DNA from: an uncultured Ruegeria sp.
GTDB lineage: Bacteria > Pseudomonadota > Alphaproteobacteria > Rhodobacterales > Rhodobacteraceae
Length of the DNA stretch: 64,000 bases
Reading direction: 5' to 3'
Assembly: GCF_947504215.1 (NCBI RefSeq)
Contig: NZ_CANNGO010000009.1
Location: forward strand, 1 to 64,000
Part shown: piece by piece, positions 18,110-26,605 of the stretch
Layout of the letters: every line of letters starts with the position of its first letter
Position numbering within the stretch: position 1 is the first letter of the stretch
Notes under the pieces: generated by a model
Told to the model about the DNA's origin: nothing
The model's database searches: none
What the model saw: only the letters and a program-made list of their open reading frames with translations
Translations under genes and position numbers: made by a program

Positions 18110-18123
18110 AGGGCAGAACAGGT

Positions 18124-18879
18124 ATGACACAGTTTACCCCCTCAAATCGCTTGCCCGGCAAGACCGCTTTGATCACGGCGGCTGGGCAAGGCATTGGTCG
18201 GGCAACCGCCGCGCTTTTTGCCGCTGAAGGTGCGCGGGTGATCGCCAGCGATATCAACGATGCGTCTCTGGCCGAACTGGACGCAATCGACGGTGTCACC
18301 GCGCTGAAATTGGATGTCACCGATGCAGCGGCCGTAGGGACTTCTGTCGAAAGCCTGCCCAATCTGGATATCCTGTTCAATTGCGCGGGCTACGTTGCCG
18401 GAGGGTCAATTCTGGACTGTGAGGAAAAGGACTGGGATTTCAGTTTTGATCTGAACGTCAAAGCCATGTACCGGCTGATCCGGCTAACCCTGCCAGGGAT
18501 GCTTGAACAGGGCGGTGGGTCGATCATCAACATGTCTTCGGTGGCATCGTCCTTGAAAGGTGTGCCAAATCGATTCGCTTACTGCGCGTCCAAAGCGGCT
18601 GTTATTGGCCTAACCAAATCAGTTGCTGCTGATTTCGTCACCCAAGGCATCAGGTGCAACGCGATCTGCCCCGGAACGGTCGATAGCCCCAGTCTGCATG
18701 ACCGTTTGCGGGCGACGGGCGACTATGAACAAGCCATGACCGATTTCATTGCCCGGCAACCCATGGGACGCATTGGAACCGCAGACGAAATTGCGGAACT
18801 TGCGCTGTATCTTGGAAGCGATGCAAGCAAATATACATCCGGACAGCCCTTTGCCATCGATGGCGGCTGGACGATCTGA
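18124..18879 (+). CDS. SDR dehydrogenase, predicted 2-keto-3-deoxy-L-fuconate 4-dehydrogenase
   Basis: This 251-residue short-chain dehydrogenase has the cofactor motif TAAGQGIG (18-25), NCAG (87-90), a catalytic Ser at about 138-139 and the YCASK motif with Tyr153 and Lys157; the C-terminus FAIDGGWTI is typical. In the non-phosphorylating fucose pathway an SDR oxidises 2-keto-3-deoxy-L-fuconate to the 2,4-diketo acid. An in-frame GTG at 18106, behind GGAG with 5-base spacing, is a credible alternative start that would add six residues; the ATG is chosen for similarity to family N-termini. The upstream ribosome site would lie in the remains of the ALDH gene. Confidence 0.83.
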   Translation: MTQFTPSNRLPGKTALITAAGQGIGRATAALFAAEGARVIASDINDASLAELDAIDGVTALKLDVTDAAAVGTSVESLPNLDILFNCAGYVAGGSILDCEEKDWDFSFDLNVKAMYRLIRLTLPGMLEQGGGSIINMSSVASSLKGVPNRFAYCASKAAVIGLTKSVAADFVTQGIRCNAICPGTVDSPSLHDRLRATGDYEQAMTDFIARQPMGRIGTADEIAELALYLGSDASKYTSGQPFAIDGGWTI

Positions 18880-18897
18880 GTTGAAAAGGATCACGAT

Positions 18898-19740
18898 ATG
18901 AAACTTCTACGCTATGGCGCATCAGGTGCGGAAAAGCCCGGCCTGTTGGACGATGACGGTGCAATTCGGGATCTGTCGGGCGTGATCGATGACCTTTCGG
19001 GTGGTGTTCTAAGCGACGAAGGGCTGCAGACGCTGCGCGAGCTTGATCCCAACGGCTTGCCTAAGGTCGATGGACAGCCCCGCATCGGCGCCTGCGTTGG
19101 CCACGTGGGCAAGTTCGTCTGCATTGGTTTGAATTACGCCGATCACGCCGCTGAGGCGGGTATGGATCTGCCGGCCGAGCCGGTGATCTTCTTCAAGGCG
19201 ACCTCGTCGATCATGGGTCCCGATGACACAATTGAAATCCCGCGCGGATCGGTCAAAACCGATTGGGAGGTTGAGCTGGGCGTTGTCATCGGGACAGAGG
19301 CAAAATATGTCTCCGAGGCTGATGCTATGGATCATGTCGCGGGGTATTGCGTGATTAATGACCTGTCTGAACGTGACTTTCAGCTGCATCGCTCGGGCCA
19401 GTGGGTCAAGGGCAAGTCGGCGGACACGTTCGGCCCGATCGGGCCATGGCTGGTCACACGGGATGAGGTCAAGGACCCGCAAGACTTGCCAATGTATCTT
19501 GAGGTGAACGGCCACCGTTATCAGGATGGTTCTACGCGGACGATGCATTTCGGGGTGGCTAATGTGATTTCGCATTTGTCCCAGTTCATGTCCTTGCAGC
19601 CGGGCGACGTAATCTCGACCGGGACGCCGCCCGGTGTTGGCATGGGTCAAAACCCGCAGACCTATTTGAAACCCGGCGACAAGGTCGAGCTGGGCATCGC
19701 AGGGCTTGGAGTCCAGCGACAGGGTGTTGTGGCAGGCTGA
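18898..19740 (+). CDS. FAH-family hydrolase, predicted 2,4-diketo-3-deoxy-L-fuconate hydrolase
   Basis: This 280-residue fumarylacetoacetate-hydrolase fold protein has the metal triad in place: Glu124 and Glu126 (DWEVELGVVIG) and Asp155 (CVINDLSERDFQ). FVCIGLNYADHAAEAG and GDVISTGTPPGVGMG are also family blocks. Hydrolases of this type split 2,4-diketo-3-deoxy sugar acids into pyruvate and lactate (fuconate) or glycolate. Being last in the operon directly after the SDR fits the terminal carbon-carbon cleavage. The C6 branch of the pathway therefore looks complete, unlike the C5 branch. It converges on the aminotransferase gene with a 17-base gap. Confidence 0.86.
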   Translation: MKLLRYGASGAEKPGLLDDDGAIRDLSGVIDDLSGGVLSDEGLQTLRELDPNGLPKVDGQPRIGACVGHVGKFVCIGLNYADHAAEAGMDLPAEPVIFFKATSSIMGPDDTIEIPRGSVKTDWEVELGVVIGTEAKYVSEADAMDHVAGYCVINDLSERDFQLHRSGQWVKGKSADTFGPIGPWLVTRDEVKDPQDLPMYLEVNGHRYQDGSTRTMHFGVANVISHLSQFMSLQPGDVISTGTPPGVGMGQNPQTYLKPGDKVELGIAGLGVQRQGVVAG

Positions 19741-19757
19741 GAGTTTCCGGTTCGCCG

Positions 19758-21104
19758 TCAGGTAGCCCTAAAGCCAGCATCGAGCGCATTCAGAATGGCA
19801 CTGGCGTCAGTTTCCGTCAGCACGAGCGGCGGGGAGAGAATTAGGTTAGGTCCCGACACGCGGACCATCGCGCCGTTTTGGTAGGCGGTCTCTTGCACTG
19901 TCGACGCGGTAGCTGCATCGATGGGTTTTTTGGAGCCCCGGTCTGATACCATTTCCATGGCGGTCATCAACCCGTATCCGCCGCGCACATCACCGATAAT
20001 ATCATGTTTTTCCATAAGCTTCAGGCACCCCTGATAGAGTTGTGTGCCTCGGTCAGCCGCGTTTTCGATCACGTTCAGTCGTTTGGTTTCGGCCAGACAG
20101 GCGAGCGCTGCGGCCGCGCCCACAGGGTGCCCCGAATAAGTGTAGCCATGACCGATTTTGGCATCGGGATTGTCTTCGAATAGCTCGATTAACTTATCGC
20201 CCAGCATCACCGCTCCGAACGGAAAATACCCGTTGGTGATGGCCTTGGCCGTGCACATCATGTCAGGTTGAATACCCCAGAGCCGAGCGCCGGACCACGC
20301 GCCGGTGCGACCATAGGCCGTGATCACTTCATCAGTGATCAGCAGGATACCGTTCCTGTTGCAAATCTCGCGAACCATCGGGGCGAAGGACTTGTGTGGA
20401 GGAATGACCCCACCTGCGCCCAGAATCGGCTCCATAATCATTGCGGCGATGGTGTTGGCGCCTTGAAAGGCGATCTCGTCCTCAAGGGCGGCGGCGCAAA
20501 GCTGGGCCAGTCGCTCAGGGTCCGTCTCGTTAAACGGATTGCGGTAAGTATAGGGGGCCGGGATGTGGTAGCAGCCCGGCAAAAGCGGCTCATAGGCATT
20601 ACGGAAATTGGCGTTGCCGTTCACCGATGCCCCGCCAACATGGGTGCCGTGATAGCCCTTTTTGAGGCTCAGGAATTTTACCCGCCCCGGTTCGCCACGC
20701 AATTTGTGGTATTGGCGCGCCAGACGCAGGGAAGTTTCAACGGAATCTGACCCGCCTGACGTGAAAAACGCCCGGCTGAGACCATCGGGTTTGAAAAACT
20801 CGCCCAACTCATAGGACAGCTCGATTGCGACGTCGTTGGAGGTGCCGCGAAAGGTCGAATAGTAAGGCAACCGGTCAAGCTGCGTTGTGATCGCGTCCTT
20901 CACGGGCCGACATGAATACCCCAGATTGACGTTCCACAATCCACCAACGCCATCCACAACCCGGTGGCCATCAATGTCGGTGATGCTAACGCCATCCGAA
21001 CCAGTGATAATCTTTGGCGGGTTGTCGATGCTGTCCTTCGGAGATGTCATGGGATGCCACATCAGGCGACCGTTGTTCTCTTTCAGGAAATTTGAATCTT
21101 TCAT
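19758..21104 (-). CDS. Class III (omega) aminotransferase
   Basis: This 448-residue PLP enzyme has the omega-amino acid:pyruvate transaminase layout: LMWHPMTSPKDS near the N-terminus, FFTSGGSDSVETSLRLAR, LLITDEVITAYGRTG with the PLP-binding Asp258, and Lys287 in CTAKAITNGYFPFGAV. It would transaminate an amine or omega-amino acid to an aldehyde. The downstream ALDH of the neighbouring plus-strand operon would be a natural partner. The start ATG overlaps the IclR stop by ATGA, so the two are one transcript. An upstream in-frame extension of 27 codons lies inside the IclR gene and is rejected. The substrate is not evident. Confidence 0.88.
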   Translation of the reverse strand: MKDSNFLKENNGRLMWHPMTSPKDSIDNPPKIITGSDGVSITDIDGHRVVDGVGGLWNVNLGYSCRPVKDAITTQLDRLPYYSTFRGTSNDVAIELSYELGEFFKPDGLSRAFFTSGGSDSVETSLRLARQYHKLRGEPGRVKFLSLKKGYHGTHVGGASVNGNANFRNAYEPLLPGCYHIPAPYTYRNPFNETDPERLAQLCAAALEDEIAFQGANTIAAMIMEPILGAGGVIPPHKSFAPMVREICNRNGILLITDEVITAYGRTGAWSGARLWGIQPDMMCTAKAITNGYFPFGAVMLGDKLIELFEDNPDAKIGHGYTYSGHPVGAAAALACLAETKRLNVIENAADRGTQLYQGCLKLMEKHDIIGDVRGGYGLMTAMEMVSDRGSKKPIDAATASTVQETAYQNGAMVRVSGPNLILSPPLVLTETDASAILNALDAGFRAT

Positions 21105-21910
21105 GACGTGGTTTCCATTGAGTGCGGTTGTTTCAAGGAGTTGGCCCAAGCGGCCTCGATATGGCTGGGCAGCGTACCGCCCCAATTGCGGCTGATCTCG
21201 CGTGCGGCGACGATAAGTTCAGATTTAGTGACCTGTTCCAACTCGGGCGTGAACCGAGACGCTACGCTGGCGACGGAAACAGCCCCGGCCAGCAACCCGG
21301 TGTGATCAAAGACGGGGGCGGCCAATCCAAGGATCTCGACCTCGAAACTTTGGTTCCCGCGGCCAAGACCCGTCTCGCGCGCAGAGCTGATCAACTCGGA
21401 TAGCTCGTCCTTGGTGTTCGGTGTGGTCTCGGTGAATTTTTCCAACTTAGTGACCGCAAAATCAAAAAGCTCATCTGGTCCAAACGCCAAAGCGCAAATG
21501 CCGGATGCCGTCGCATGAAGCGGGAAAACGTTGATGTCGACGACCGCGCGAATACCGTGGCGAGGGGATTCGCAGTCGTCCAGCGCATAGAGCGTTTTGC
21601 CGGACAGAACCGTCACATGGGCTGTCTCACCCGTTGCATCAGAAAGGGCCACAAGAGCGGCCCGAGCGCTGGCTTTGCGAGGCACTGTAGCCTCGCGCAC
21701 ATGCGCTAAATGCAACACGACCGGACCGAGGCGGTATTGTTTTGAAAGTGGATTTTGCTCAACAAATCCAGCCATTTCAAGGGCCTGAAGATGCCGGTAG
21801 GTCGTCGCTTTATCCCGCCCTGCAAGCCTGCACAGCTGCGACAACCCGATCTCGGGTCGGTCAGTTGTAAAATGGTTCAGAAGCTCGAGTGTTTTGGTTG
21901 CTGAGGACAT
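21101..21910 (-). CDS. IclR-family transcriptional regulator
   Basis: This 269-residue protein has an N-terminal winged helix (TKTLELLNHFTTDRPEIGLS, RDKATTYRHLQALEMAGFVE) and a C-terminal GAF-like effector domain (YALDDCESPRHGIRAVVDIN, GLAAPVFDHTGLLAGAVSV). It is transcribed ahead of the aminotransferase and diverges from the TTT transporter operon, so it probably controls both. The 112-bp intergenic region holds a 7-bp perfect inverted repeat. IclR proteins bind small carboxylic or aromatic effectors, in keeping with a tricarboxylate-type transporter next door. Confidence 0.88.
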   Translation of the reverse strand: MSSATKTLELLNHFTTDRPEIGLSQLCRLAGRDKATTYRHLQALEMAGFVEQNPLSKQYRLGPVVLHLAHVREATVPRKASARAALVALSDATGETAHVTVLSGKTLYALDDCESPRHGIRAVVDINVFPLHATASGICALAFGPDELFDFAVTKLEKFTETTPNTKDELSELISSARETGLGRGNQSFEVEILGLAAPVFDHTGLLAGAVSVASVASRFTPELEQVTKSELIVAAREISRNWGGTLPSHIEAAWANSLKQPHSMETTS

Positions 21911-21922
21911 TAGCAGTCAATT

Positions 21923-21950
21923 CCTGTCATCTTAAAAAAAGTTTGACAGG
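21923..21950. promoter_or_regulatory. Candidate IclR operator
   Basis: CCTGTCA (21923-21929) and TGACAGG (21944-21950) form a perfect 7-bp inverted repeat with a 14-base AT-rich spacer, just upstream of the IclR start. A second, weaker repeat, CGGTT-N9-AACCG, lies at 21986-22004 nearer the tctC-type gene. Confidence 0.45.
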
Positions 21951-22022
21951 TATTTATTAACATGGCAACCTTTTTTTCGAAACAACGGTTTAATATATGA
22001 ACCGATAGCGGGGAGAAGAAAA

Positions 22023-22967
22023 ATGCCTAAATTCACCACATCAATCACCGCCATGGCGCTGGCTTTGACGGCTGTCGCAGGCGTGGCGCAGGCGGAGTAT
22101 CCGGAAAAACCTGTTGAGTTTGTCGTGCCCTGGCCTCCGGGTGATCTTGAAGACGTCTTGACGCGCATGATCGCCGAGGATTTCTCCGAAGCTTACGGAG
22201 TTCCGACAGCGGTCGTGAACAAGCCCGGTGGTGGCGGTGGTCCGTTCCCTGGTGCCATTGAAGTCGCGAATGCACCGGCTGATGGCTATACGGTTGGATC
22301 CTTCATTATCGCGATCCCGACTGTTGGTCCCCAGATCGGAATTCCGGAACTGAACCCTGATCCCTTCGTGCCACTTGGCAACTTCCTGACCTATCCGTTT
22401 GTTATCGCCGCCGGTGGCAACGCCCCCTATGACGATATGGCGGGTCTAGCGGCACATGCGCAGGAAAACGATGTGGTTCTCGGACATTTCGGAGCGCCGC
22501 TTGTTCCGACGCAGGTGACTATGGGGCTGGCCAAGGAGATGGGTTTTTCCTACGCCTCTGATGCAGCATTTGATGCTTTGGACTGCAACACTTTGGCGTC
22601 GGGTGATGTGGACGTGATCAACACCACTTTGCAGCTGATCCTACCCTGCCTGAGTGACGTGAAAGTTCTGGCCTCGATCGGGTCTGATCGGATTTCTCTG
22701 ACACCCGACACGCCGACCGTAGCGGAATTGGCACCGGGTCTTGATGTCTCTCTCTGGAACGGTCTGTTCGTGCACAAAGACACCCCTCAGGATGTTCAGG
22801 ATAAGATCATTGCGGTGGCAAAAGAGACTGTGATGTCGGATCGTGCACAAGCCTTGGCAGCTGAAACCGGTGCCGCAGTTTATTGGCAGCCTGCTGCAGA
22901 TGTCGTTGATCAGATCAACAAGGATATCCAAACACTGGGTAACATTGACACGATGCTCTCTGAATAA
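22023..22967 (+). CDS. TTT-family substrate-binding protein (TctC/Bug type)
   Basis: This 314-residue periplasmic binding protein has a signal peptide (MPKFTTSITAMALALTAVAG, cleavage after AQA near residue 24). The mature start EYPEKPVEFVVPWPPGDLED and the VVNKPGGGGGPFPGAIEVA loop are the two ligand-cradling segments of the Bug family, which bind carboxylates. It is the first gene of the TTT operon behind a GGGGAG site. Many Bug proteins read PGGxTD in the first loop; here it is PGDLED, suggesting an altered ligand. A stem-loop follows the gene. Confidence 0.88.
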   Translation: MPKFTTSITAMALALTAVAGVAQAEYPEKPVEFVVPWPPGDLEDVLTRMIAEDFSEAYGVPTAVVNKPGGGGGPFPGAIEVANAPADGYTVGSFIIAIPTVGPQIGIPELNPDPFVPLGNFLTYPFVIAAGGNAPYDDMAGLAAHAQENDVVLGHFGAPLVPTQVTMGLAKEMGFSYASDAAFDALDCNTLASGDVDVINTTLQLILPCLSDVKVLASIGSDRISLTPDTPTVAELAPGLDVSLWNGLFVHKDTPQDVQDKIIAVAKETVMSDRAQALAAETGAAVYWQPAADVVDQINKDIQTLGNIDTMLSE

Positions 22968-22978
22968 ACCAGACGAAG

Positions 22979-23005
22979 TGGCCGGGCAGCTAAACCGTCC
23001 GGCCA
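22979..23005 (+). other. Intergenic stem-loop after the binding protein
   Basis: TGGCCGG and CCGGCCA pair perfectly (7 bp) across a 13-base loop, followed by TATTGTTTT. It may partially terminate or stabilise the upstream message, giving more binding protein than permease. Confidence 0.5.
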
Positions 23006-23035
23006 TATTGTTTTACGATCACATTGGGGTCGGTC

Positions 23036-23575
23036 ATGTCGCATGTCAAAACACTGCAATCCCTCTTCAAACGCTACCGCCGACCCGGTGATATCGTTTT
23101 TGCGTGGATCGCTCTGATCGTTTCCGTCTTTCTGCTTTTGCAACTGGCCGATCAAACCGTCTGGAAGAATGGTGGTAAACTGTTCGCCCAACCACGGTTC
23201 TGGCCTGCAGTCTCATTGGCCTGCATGGTGTTTTTTGCAGCCTTCCATCTTTTAGGGTCGGCTTTGTCCGAACGTATCCCTGGCCGGTGGAGAGAGGTTT
23301 GGCTGTGGATCACCTCGCTTGAATATGCGGGTTGGTTCATCGCCTACGCGGCCGTCGTTCCTTATGGAGGGTATTTACTGACAACCGTCGTGTTTGCGAT
23401 CGCGCTGACCCGGCGCGTTGGCTATCGGCGTGCCTCGACCTTGATCGCTGCGGCCGCCGCAGCCGTCGTGATTGTTCTGTTGTTCAAGACGCTGCTGAAA
23501 GTGAACCTGCCCGGCGGCCTCATCTACGAGGCGTTGCCGGGCGGATTGCGCCAGTTCATGCTGACCTATTTCTGA
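23036..23575 (+). CDS. TTT transporter small membrane subunit (TctB type)
   Basis: This 179-residue protein has four predicted membrane segments: IVFAWIALIVSVFLLLQLA, FWPAVSLACMVFFAAFHLLG, WFIAYAAVVPYGGYLLTTVV, and IAAAAAAVVIVLLFKTLL ending in a short tail. This fits the TctB family, poorly conserved in sequence but always placed between the binding protein and TctA. The ATG at MSHVKTLQ is preferred over an upstream TTG four codons earlier because GGGGT lies 5 bases before it. It forms the uptake complex with the next gene. Confidence 0.82.
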   Translation: MSHVKTLQSLFKRYRRPGDIVFAWIALIVSVFLLLQLADQTVWKNGGKLFAQPRFWPAVSLACMVFFAAFHLLGSALSERIPGRWREVWLWITSLEYAGWFIAYAAVVPYGGYLLTTVVFAIALTRRVGYRRASTLIAAAAAAVVIVLLFKTLLKVNLPGGLIYEALPGGLRQFMLTYF

Positions 23576-23584
23576 TCGGACCAA

Positions 23585-25105
23585 ATGATGGAAAACCTAT
23601 TTGCAGGACTGGAAATGCTCGCCCGTTGGGACGTGATGCTGGCCTTGTTCGTGGGCTCAATCGGCGGCGTGATCATTGGCGCGATACCGGGCGTGGGCCC
23701 GGCAGTAGCGATTGCCATCCTGCTGCCTGCTACATTCTCGCTGGACCCGATTGTCGGCCTGACGATGCTTTTGGGAATTTACGGATCGTCAATGTATGGG
23801 GGGGCAATCCCTGCTGTATTGATCAACACGCCCGGCACCGCAGTGAATGCGTTGACCTCGTACGACGGCTATCCCATGACCAAAAGAGGCGAAGCGCATC
23901 GCGCTGTTTCACTGGCCTATAGCGCTTCTTTCTGGGGAGGGATTTTCGGGATCGGGTGCCTGATCCTCCTCTCGCCTGTGTTGGCTATTATCGCGCCTAT
24001 GTTTGGCTCACGAGAGATTTTTTTGGCGGCTTTACTGGGCATTATCCTCGTGATCCTGGCCCATCGCGGGCAGATATTTGCGGCCGGAATGCTGGCGATG
24101 TTCGGCATCTTTCTGCAAACCGTTGGTCTTGACGCCGTGACCTACACCCAAAGATACACGTTTGGGTTTTCGTTCCTCAGCTCGGGCGTCAACTTGATCG
24201 TTGTCGTACTTGGCCTTTTCGCCCTCAGCCAGGCGTTCTTTTTGTTGACGGCGCCGGATAACAGCCCGGACGCCAAGCCGGTGAGCGGCAAGATGACCGC
24301 AGGCATCAAAGAGCTGATGAAACACAAACGGGTCGCGACCGTCGCTTCGGGCTTTGGTGTCATTCTTGGGATGATACCCGGCACCGGAGAGTTCACCGCC
24401 CAATTCATGAGTTACACCTACGCACAGAAAACCTCCAAAACGCCAGATGACTTTGGTAAAGGCTCGCCCGAGGGGCTGATTGCGTCCGAAGCGGCCAACA
24501 ATGCGGTGCCCGCTGCTGCGATGATACCACTACTGGCCCTAGGCATCCCGGGAGAAGCGCTGACTGCGATGATGCTGTCAGTGTTTTATGTGCACAACGT
24601 CATCCCCGGCCCGCAGCTGTTCCAGAACAATATTGATCTGGTTTATGGGCTCTATTTTGCGCTGATCGCGCTGAACGTCATTGTGATGGTTTTTCTTCTG
24701 TTTTCGACGAACCTGCTGACCAAGATCATCCGGATCCCGACACGGTTCCTGGGTGTGCTGATCCTGCTCTTGTCTTTCGTGGGGGTCTATTCGCTGCGAA
24801 ATTCACTGACCGATTGTATGATTGCGGCAGGTTTTGGGGTGCTGGGCCTGATCCTCAAACGTCTGAACCTGCCGATTGTGCCGATCATCTTGGGAATGGT
24901 TCTTGGTGGTATCATGGAGGTCAAGCTGCGGTCCGCGCTGCCCCGCCTCAAGACGCCGTTTGACATGATCGACCGTCCGATCTCCTTCATCCTCTTTGTT
25001 ATGATCCTACTGGTGCTGGCGCTGCATGTCCGCACGTTGATCAAGGAATGGCGCGCGCACCAGCCCGAGGAAGATCACGACATGCATGACAGCCAATTGA
25101 GGTAG
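23585..25105 (+). CDS. TTT transporter large membrane subunit (TctA type)
   Basis: This 506-residue protein has about twelve membrane segments. Family signatures are GAIPGVGPAVAIAILLPATF, YGGAIPAVLINTPGTA with ALTSYDGYPMTKRGEA, and the second repeat GMIPGTGEFTAQFMSYTYAQ with EAANNAVPAAAMIPLLALG. TctA forms the secondary-transport core driven by an ion gradient. The gene pair with TctB is separated by 9 bases and the ALDH follows after 5 bases, so transport and catabolism are co-expressed. Confidence 0.93.
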   Translation: MMENLFAGLEMLARWDVMLALFVGSIGGVIIGAIPGVGPAVAIAILLPATFSLDPIVGLTMLLGIYGSSMYGGAIPAVLINTPGTAVNALTSYDGYPMTKRGEAHRAVSLAYSASFWGGIFGIGCLILLSPVLAIIAPMFGSREIFLAALLGIILVILAHRGQIFAAGMLAMFGIFLQTVGLDAVTYTQRYTFGFSFLSSGVNLIVVVLGLFALSQAFFLLTAPDNSPDAKPVSGKMTAGIKELMKHKRVATVASGFGVILGMIPGTGEFTAQFMSYTYAQKTSKTPDDFGKGSPEGLIASEAANNAVPAAAMIPLLALGIPGEALTAMMLSVFYVHNVIPGPQLFQNNIDLVYGLYFALIALNVIVMVFLLFSTNLLTKIIRIPTRFLGVLILLLSFVGVYSLRNSLTDCMIAAGFGVLGLILKRLNLPIVPIILGMVLGGIMEVKLRSALPRLKTPFDMIDRPISFILFVMILLVLALHVRTLIKEWRAHQPEEDHDMHDSQLR

Positions 25106-25110
25106 TCCTG

Positions 25111-26595
25111 ATGGACCAGAATAAGATCGACACGCTTCGCGCTGAGCTAGTCCCAAGTTTTTCGCATTTGATCGACGGACGGCATTTGCCTGCATCTGAC
25201 GGCGCGACGATGGATGTTGTGTCGCCGATAAATGGGCAAGTGCTGACAACTATGGCCCGAGGAACAGTGGCGGATATGGAAGCCGCGATAACATCGGCGC
25301 GCGCAGCCTTTGAGGATCGCCGTTGGGCAGGGCAGCCACCTGCAGCCCGCAAGAAGGTTCTGATGAAGTGGGCCGACCTGATCGAAGCACATGCGCTGGA
25401 ACTGGCCGTACTTGGGGTGCGCGACAACGGAACCGAGATTGGCATGGCGTTCAAGGCTGAGCCGGGATCGGCTGCTGGGACAATCCGCTACTACGCCGAG
25501 GCGCTGGATAAGATCTATGGCGAAATCGCACCCACGGCGGGTGATATTCTGGGCTTGATCCATAAAGAACCCGTGGGGGTCGTTGGCGCAATTATCCCAT
25601 GGAATTTCCCGATGATGATCGGAGCCTGGAAGCTGGGCCCCGCTCTGGCGATGGGCAATTCGGTGGTTCTGAAACCTGCCGAAACGGCCTCTCTCTCGTT
25701 AATGTGCATGTGCGATCTGGCGCTCGAAGCAGGGTTGCCGCCAGGAGTGCTGAACGCGGTGACCGGTGAAGGAAAGATCGTGGGCGAGGCTATGGGCTTG
25801 TCGATGGATGTCGACGTGCTGGTGTTCACTGGTTCGGGTGGGACGGGGCGGCGGTTGATGGAGTATTCCGCGCGCTCGAACATGAAACGCGTCTACTTGG
25901 AGCTGGGCGGTAAGTCCCCCAATATCGTTTTCGCAGACGCACCCGATCTTGCAGAAGCAGCGAAGGTCGCAGCAGCCGGTATTTTTCGTAATTCGGGTCA
26001 GGTGTGCGTTGCTGCGTCGCGCCTATTGGTTGAGGCGTCAATCCATGATGACTTTGTCGCTGAAGTCGCAAAAGCAGCGGAGGCCATGCGCGTCGGCGAT
26101 CCCTTGCAACTGGAGACTCATATTGGTGCGGTCAACTCGGAAACGCAGCTGAACGCCAATCTTGGATTTGTCGACACGGCGGTGGCCGAAGGCGGTCAGA
26201 TTGTCACCGGGGGTCAACGAGTCTTGGCCGAAACCAATGGCTATTACATGGCGCCCACCGTCGTTACCGGTGTCCGGCCAGACGCGTCCCTCGCGCAGAA
26301 AGAAGTATTCGGCCCGGTTCTGGGTGTGACGCCATTCGAAGATGACGATGAGGCGGTCGCGATCGCCAATTCAACTGTCTACGGCCTGGCGGGTGGTGTC
26401 TGGACATCGAACCTTGGCCGGGCCCACCGCATGGTCCGCGATGTCCGCACCGGCGTCATGCATGTGAACACCTATGGCGGCGCGGACGGAACTGTACCGC
26501 TGGGTGGCGTGGGTCAATCCGGCAATGGGCACGACAAATCACTGCATGCCATAGAGAAATACATCAATCTGAAGACGGCTTGGATCAAGTTGTAA
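25111..26595 (+). CDS. NAD-dependent aldehyde dehydrogenase (PuuC-like)
   Basis: This 494-residue ALDH has the oxyanion/NAD motif VVGAIIPWNFPMMIGAWKLG, the general base Glu264 in LELGGKSPN and the nucleophile Cys299 in FRNSGQVCVAASR. The overall pattern is close to gamma-glutamyl-gamma-aminobutyraldehyde and related omega-amino-aldehyde dehydrogenases. With the class III aminotransferase on the other side of the IclR gene it would form an amine to aldehyde to acid module. Catalytic residues are intact, so it could in principle cover the missing KGSADH of the sugar cluster, but it is regulated separately. Confidence 0.88.
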   Translation: MDQNKIDTLRAELVPSFSHLIDGRHLPASDGATMDVVSPINGQVLTTMARGTVADMEAAITSARAAFEDRRWAGQPPAARKKVLMKWADLIEAHALELAVLGVRDNGTEIGMAFKAEPGSAAGTIRYYAEALDKIYGEIAPTAGDILGLIHKEPVGVVGAIIPWNFPMMIGAWKLGPALAMGNSVVLKPAETASLSLMCMCDLALEAGLPPGVLNAVTGEGKIVGEAMGLSMDVDVLVFTGSGGTGRRLMEYSARSNMKRVYLELGGKSPNIVFADAPDLAEAAKVAAAGIFRNSGQVCVAASRLLVEASIHDDFVAEVAKAAEAMRVGDPLQLETHIGAVNSETQLNANLGFVDTAVAEGGQIVTGGQRVLAETNGYYMAPTVVTGVRPDASLAQKEVFGPVLGVTPFEDDDEAVAIANSTVYGLAGGVWTSNLGRAHRMVRDVRTGVMHVNTYGGADGTVPLGGVGQSGNGHDKSLHAIEKYINLKTAWIKL

Positions 26596-26605
26596 GGGGC
26601 CTCGT

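Noticed and set aside
18106..18123. GTG start for the SDR gene behind GGAG
   Set aside because: Possible, but the site lies in what was the 3' end of the ALDH gene and the ATG at 18124 fits family N-termini better; kept as an alternative only.
21986..22004. CGGTT-N9-AACCG as the main IclR operator
   Set aside because: Arms of only 5 bp; the 7-bp repeat at 21923-21950 is stronger, so this is mentioned as secondary.
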